Shown here in pieces: positions 60,451-64,000 of a DNA stretch of 64,000 nucleotides. The stretch's first letter is position 1; each line of letters opens with the position of its first letter. Under the pieces are notes generated by a model, which worked only from the letters and a program-made list of their open reading frames with translations, was not told the DNA's origin and did no database searches. This DNA comes from Nematostella vectensis (taxonomy: Eukaryota; Cnidaria; Anthozoa; Actiniaria; Edwardsiidae): the NCBI RefSeq assembly GCF_932526225.1, contig NC_064039.1:6571459-6635458 (forward strand), in the 5' to 3' direction. Made by a program: the position numbers and the translations under genes.

Positions 60451-60794
60451 GCTCTTGCGTCAGAGATAATACCCAGACGATTCTTACTGATAATCGAGAT
60501 TATGAACATGCTGTGTTACGTTTGGTATTACTCGTACCGGAAGTACGAACAAAGGCGTAAAAATATGGAATTGACAAGAACAATAAAAAAGTCTACCTTG
60601 CTCTTTCTTCCGATTCCTGACTTTAAAATATCCATTAGATTAATTAGCTAATTACCCCCTGAGTCGTCAATAACTATTTTGTTGCTTTTGGTTGTTGTTG
60701 TTGTTGAAATAATACTAATAAAGAGAAGTAATAGGCAAGGCCCACACCCCCCATGCTTTATGCTGGCATCACCACTCTTCTGACATGTCAGTCA
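60451..60794. other. Spacer between the 33-bp array and FGF gene B
   Basis: No gene or element recognised; a GTT microsatellite lies near 60680-60705. Confidence 0.5.
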
Positions 60795-60800
60795 TTTATT
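60795..60800 (-). terminator. Polyadenylation signal of FGF gene B
   Basis: AATAAA on the minus strand about 13 bases after the stop codon at 60813-60815. The 3' untranslated region would be very short if this is used. Confidence 0.5.
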
Positions 60801-60812
60801 TCCAGCCAATTG

Positions 60813-63297
60813 TCAAGGGTCCGCGGTCTCCACTCCTTTCTCCTTTAGTCTCTTCCTTGCAAGCTTGCGCTGTTTTCTCTTACGATTCCTTTTCCTCAAC
60901 TTTCTATTCTTCTTCTTCTTTCTTTTTTTCTTTAGCTTTTTACTGACAATTTCATTGATACTCAGGCGTGACTTGTAGTTGTCCGTGTTGGTTACCCTGG
61001 AAGGAAGCGTGCCCTTACGGATTCTGTATTCTCGTAAGAGCTGTAAAATGTGTTGTCTGAAGTAATTTTTCATAATGTCTGTTTCGATGACGATTTTGGA
61101 CGCCCTTGCGATGAACTGGACGCTCCTGCTACCGTTGCGACCCTTGAACCCCGGTCTTGTGTGTCCCTTCTTAGACACGGTTATCATCCATTTCGGGTTG
61201 TAAGCCGAGATAAATTGCGTGAAGAAATCATCGGTATATGCCTCCTTAAACACACACTTGGGGCTCTTTGGAATCTGAAAGTAAAGGTAGTTACCGTATA
61301 ATTGAAATAAGGGCCCTCTGAATATGCCTCCTCTTTCCTTAAATAACAATTTTAGCGAAAGCACCACCCGTATAAATCAACTATGTAAAGTGATTTGGAA
61401 GGTGCTTTACGTCAACATGCTAGGCGCCTATTTACCCCTGATCTTAGGGACTGATCATTAAATACACCGAGGGGGGAGAAAAGATTTTTACTCTCCGATT
61501 TTTAACTTTCAGAACTCCAAAATTTTTCGAACTCCCCCCCCCCTTACAACTTCAATAAATAAAAAAGTCTTTAAATCTGAAAAACGAATACTGCAAAGTT
61601 GCCCTCCTTCCCCGAGGTGATGATCCAGTCAAATTTATCATCATTTCAGAGTCTTTCGGTTCTTCGGAACTTTCGGTTCCGGCCCTTATACTTTCGTATT
61701 TTTTTGCATGTAAAATCGTGTAAAATGGTGCAGGGTTGGTTTTATTTCAAAACCAACCCTCCCCTCAAAAGGACGCCTGTGAAGGAGTATACATTTGTAT
61801 ATATTTGTTTTTGTTAAGAATATTTTTCGGTATAAAAAGTGATAATCATATGGAACATTGTATGTATATCGTTTTGTGGATTTGCAGGCTCCACCACTGT
61901 TTATAGAAGTTTTTATTTCCATTTGTTCCTGTTAACTGATAATGAACTGTGTTGGTATGTTATATACTGAAAGCTGGAAGTATCTATACCATAGTTTATA
62001 AAGACAAAAGTATTAAATACACTGGTAATTTGGCTAAAAAAATTTCTGTATCTGTGCTACAATTTAGATCATATCAGTAAAATATTAAAGCTTCCCTTCC
62101 CCCCCCCCCCCCCCCCCCCCCACCCCTCCTTCGGGACCTTTTTTTTCGGAGCCATCCCTCCGTTTGGTGGTTGAAAATTGTGTGTCTCATTAATAAAAAA
62201 AAGTGATTTATAAAGATTTCTTCACATCATCATATTTAAAACTGACAAGAGCTCTTAAATATCCTCTTCGACGAATAATTTATGCCCAATCTTTCTTTCT
62301 CGCGGTCTCTGATTTCCAACTGTCCAAGCATAGATTCTTTATAAAAATAAGAAATAATCGTGTATGCTTGAGGAAAACTAAAAACTACTGCCATTTATGA
62401 TCCTGTGCAAGGTAAAACCGCTGACCAGAAAGTGAACTAGGCGACAAAAAGAAATAAAAAATCAGTCATTCCCTTCAGATGGTGGGATGAAAAAAAAAAA
62501 CGAATGAGAAAGTAACATTCCACCTTTGATTACCCATGGTAAAGATTTTATAGCAATAACATAAATAATAGAGCTACCACATAAAAGATAAATAATCGTG
62601 TCAATAAGACCGTCCACACAATGAAATCAACCAAGTATGCCAAATATGTGACAATACGCTAAGCAACATTGGGTCATCAAACTCCGACTGACAGACAGAC
62701 TACAAGCCCAAATCCCCATCTTATTGAGTAATCCTTTCTTACATTCAAATCGTACACCGCTTGGTGCACTAAAACCTTCCGCTAATCCACACAGTCAAAC
62801 CGACGCCCAATGTTAAAAGAACAGGGAAAACTTAAGAGACCGGAGCCGAAAAAACACCAAGCAGCAGAAGTAATCCTTTTGTTTCTCAGCAAAGAGGTTG
62901 CCTCCTTGCGTGGGAGATGTTTACTTTCTGTCAAAAATATTTTTACATTGTTCTTTAAAATTCAATCGAAACATTTTCACTTCTAATGAATCTTCATGAA
63001 AATTCGAGATAGCTACAAATACCAGAAGAAGCCAGGCATGCCGATAGCGGAACACCGCAAATAAAAACGATGTGAATTTATTGCATGTCATGGCTTTATA
63101 ATTCCTTTTATTAACCAAGTGTACACAACACTCGGCAAACATTTTGGGCATATCATAATGAAAAAAACATAAGCGCTAAGTGCTAACCTTCCTCGACGTG
63201 AGTCGACCATCCTTCTTGATGCACAAGTAGTGCTTAGTTTTGTCACCTTTTATCTTTACTCGGCCGCCAAAAGTGTCCGACTCTAGGATAAGTTTGG
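60813..63297 (-). CDS. Second FGF8-like ligand (FGF B), last two coding exons; 5' end outside window
   Basis: Partial gene for a second secreted FGF. Exon 63297-63188 (acceptor CACAG, donor GTTAGC, phase 1 in, phase 0 out) encodes AKLILESDTFGGRVKIKG, then HYLCIKKDGRLTSRK, which matches the middle FGF core exon and is closer to FGF8 (AKLIVETDTFG) than FGF A is. Exon 61274-60813 (acceptor CTTTCAG) encodes 153 residues: CVFKEAYTDDFFTQF, then AYNPKWMITVSKKGHTRPG, then the end of the trefoil and a long tail. The final 50 residues are extremely Lys/Arg-rich (KKLKKKRKKKKNRK and more), far more than in typical FGF8 tails, suggesting strong heparan sulphate binding or a nuclear/nucleolar signal. Intron 61275-63187. 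Both introns are at the same FGF positions as in FGF A. No upstream core exon was found up to 64000. Confidence 0.9.
61275..63187 (-). other. Intron of FGF gene B (1.9 kb)
   Basis: AT-rich, with C runs near 61536 and 62099-62122 (the latter about 22 C). The short frames in it have no support. Confidence 0.75.
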
Positions 63298-64000
63298 CTG
63301 TGAAAGCGATAAAGACATTAGTACTGGGCCATACGACCACAGACAGTGGGGCTACGGTCCTGTTTGATGTGTGATCTATTTGAACTGGCAGAATATTGCG
63401 TTAAACTTTTCGTTAACGAAGCCAGATAACAATACTGATCAGGAAGTAATAAGAGGGATCTAACTAGTTTCATGGCTATATGATATGTGACTATAGCGCC
63501 TTTGCAGATGACAATTGTGAGCCACAAACTGCTTTGAAAGAAAGTGGGAAAGCATAGCAATGAGGACATTTTAATGCAACCGAAAATTTGCTTGAACGCA
63601 ACCCAAAACAAACTCGAGACAACGCCGCCTTAATCATCCGAGATATGAACGTCCGAAATCAAGTCAAAAGAATTAAGGCCCGCACTGAGACACCTCTATC
63701 ATAATGCTAGCAAAGCAAACAGGCTCAGCCTAGTAACAAACACCGCAAATTCTTGCCCTTCTTCATTCAACTAGAAACAAAACACAATAACATTGCTGAC
63801 GCAGATAGTCGGACTAAGGGCAAGAAAACTCTCCAAAAGGTCTCTTGTTGACGTCGTGGCTTTGTAGTCGATTCATCGATGTTGGCGTCTCATTAGCTTT
63901 TCTCTTAACACGACCTGGTCATTGCCTTATGGTATAATTGATGTATTTCGCCTGAAATAAAAACTGGATGATCCATAAAGCAAAATTAGTCAATGTTTCG
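63298..64000 (-). other. Upstream intron of FGF gene B, continuing past the window
   Basis: By phase (the next exon needs one preceding base) an upstream exon is required, but no sequence resembling the first part of an FGF core was found here. The frame at 63318-63611 is not FGF-like. Confidence 0.55.

Noticed and set aside
63298-64000. First core exon of FGF gene B
   Set aside because: Phase demands an upstream exon, but no YSRxSGKH-like sequence was found on the minus strand here; it probably lies outside the window.

Overview
This window looks like animal nuclear DNA, most likely from an anthozoan cnidarian (sea anemone or coral). It is AT-rich, has multi-exon genes with GT..AG introns, many short non-autonomous DNA transposons, and several kilobases of minisatellite. 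The protein-coding content is a metazoan FGF signalling set. The cnidarian assignment is an inference from gene character and repeat style; no search was possible.

Layout. 0-11 kb: a 247-bp MITE, then a 27-bp minisatellite (about 2.94-6.07 kb and 6.84-7.75 kb) with a 1.7-kb tandem segmental duplication. 11.5-11.7 kb: a candidate TATA promoter and 5' leader. 13.8-26.0 kb (+): a complete FGF receptor tyrosine kinase in 14 coding exons (894 aa; signal peptide, three Ig domains, one membrane helix, kinase, C-tail with the PLC-gamma-type tyrosine). 28.3-29.7 kb: a 19-bp minisatellite. 34.7-35.8 kb (+): a Sprouty-family antagonist with a single coding exon. 37.7-38.7 kb: a 53-bp minisatellite. 39.5-40.0 kb: a pogo/Tigger-like MITE. 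40.1-47.6 kb: a 7.5-kb array of a 15-bp unit with higher-order structure that carries a trapped transposon. 48.3-54.1 kb (-): a complete FGF8/17/18-like ligand gene (five coding exons, 239 aa, TATA promoter). 59.8-60.45 kb: a 33-bp minisatellite. 60.8 kb to the right edge (-): the last two coding exons of a second FGF8-like gene whose 5' end lies beyond the window.

How the genes fit together. FGF8-type ligands bind FGFR with heparan sulphate. The receptor autophosphorylates and drives Ras/MAPK. Sprouty, usually induced by that pathway, damps it. Receptor, feedback inhibitor and two ligands within 64 kb, with no other recognisable protein gene among them, is the most striking observation here: a candidate physically linked FGF signalling module. 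Whether the linkage is conserved, co-regulated, or already described could not be tested.

Most long open frames in the window come from minisatellites whose unit length is divisible by three and should not be annotated as proteins.
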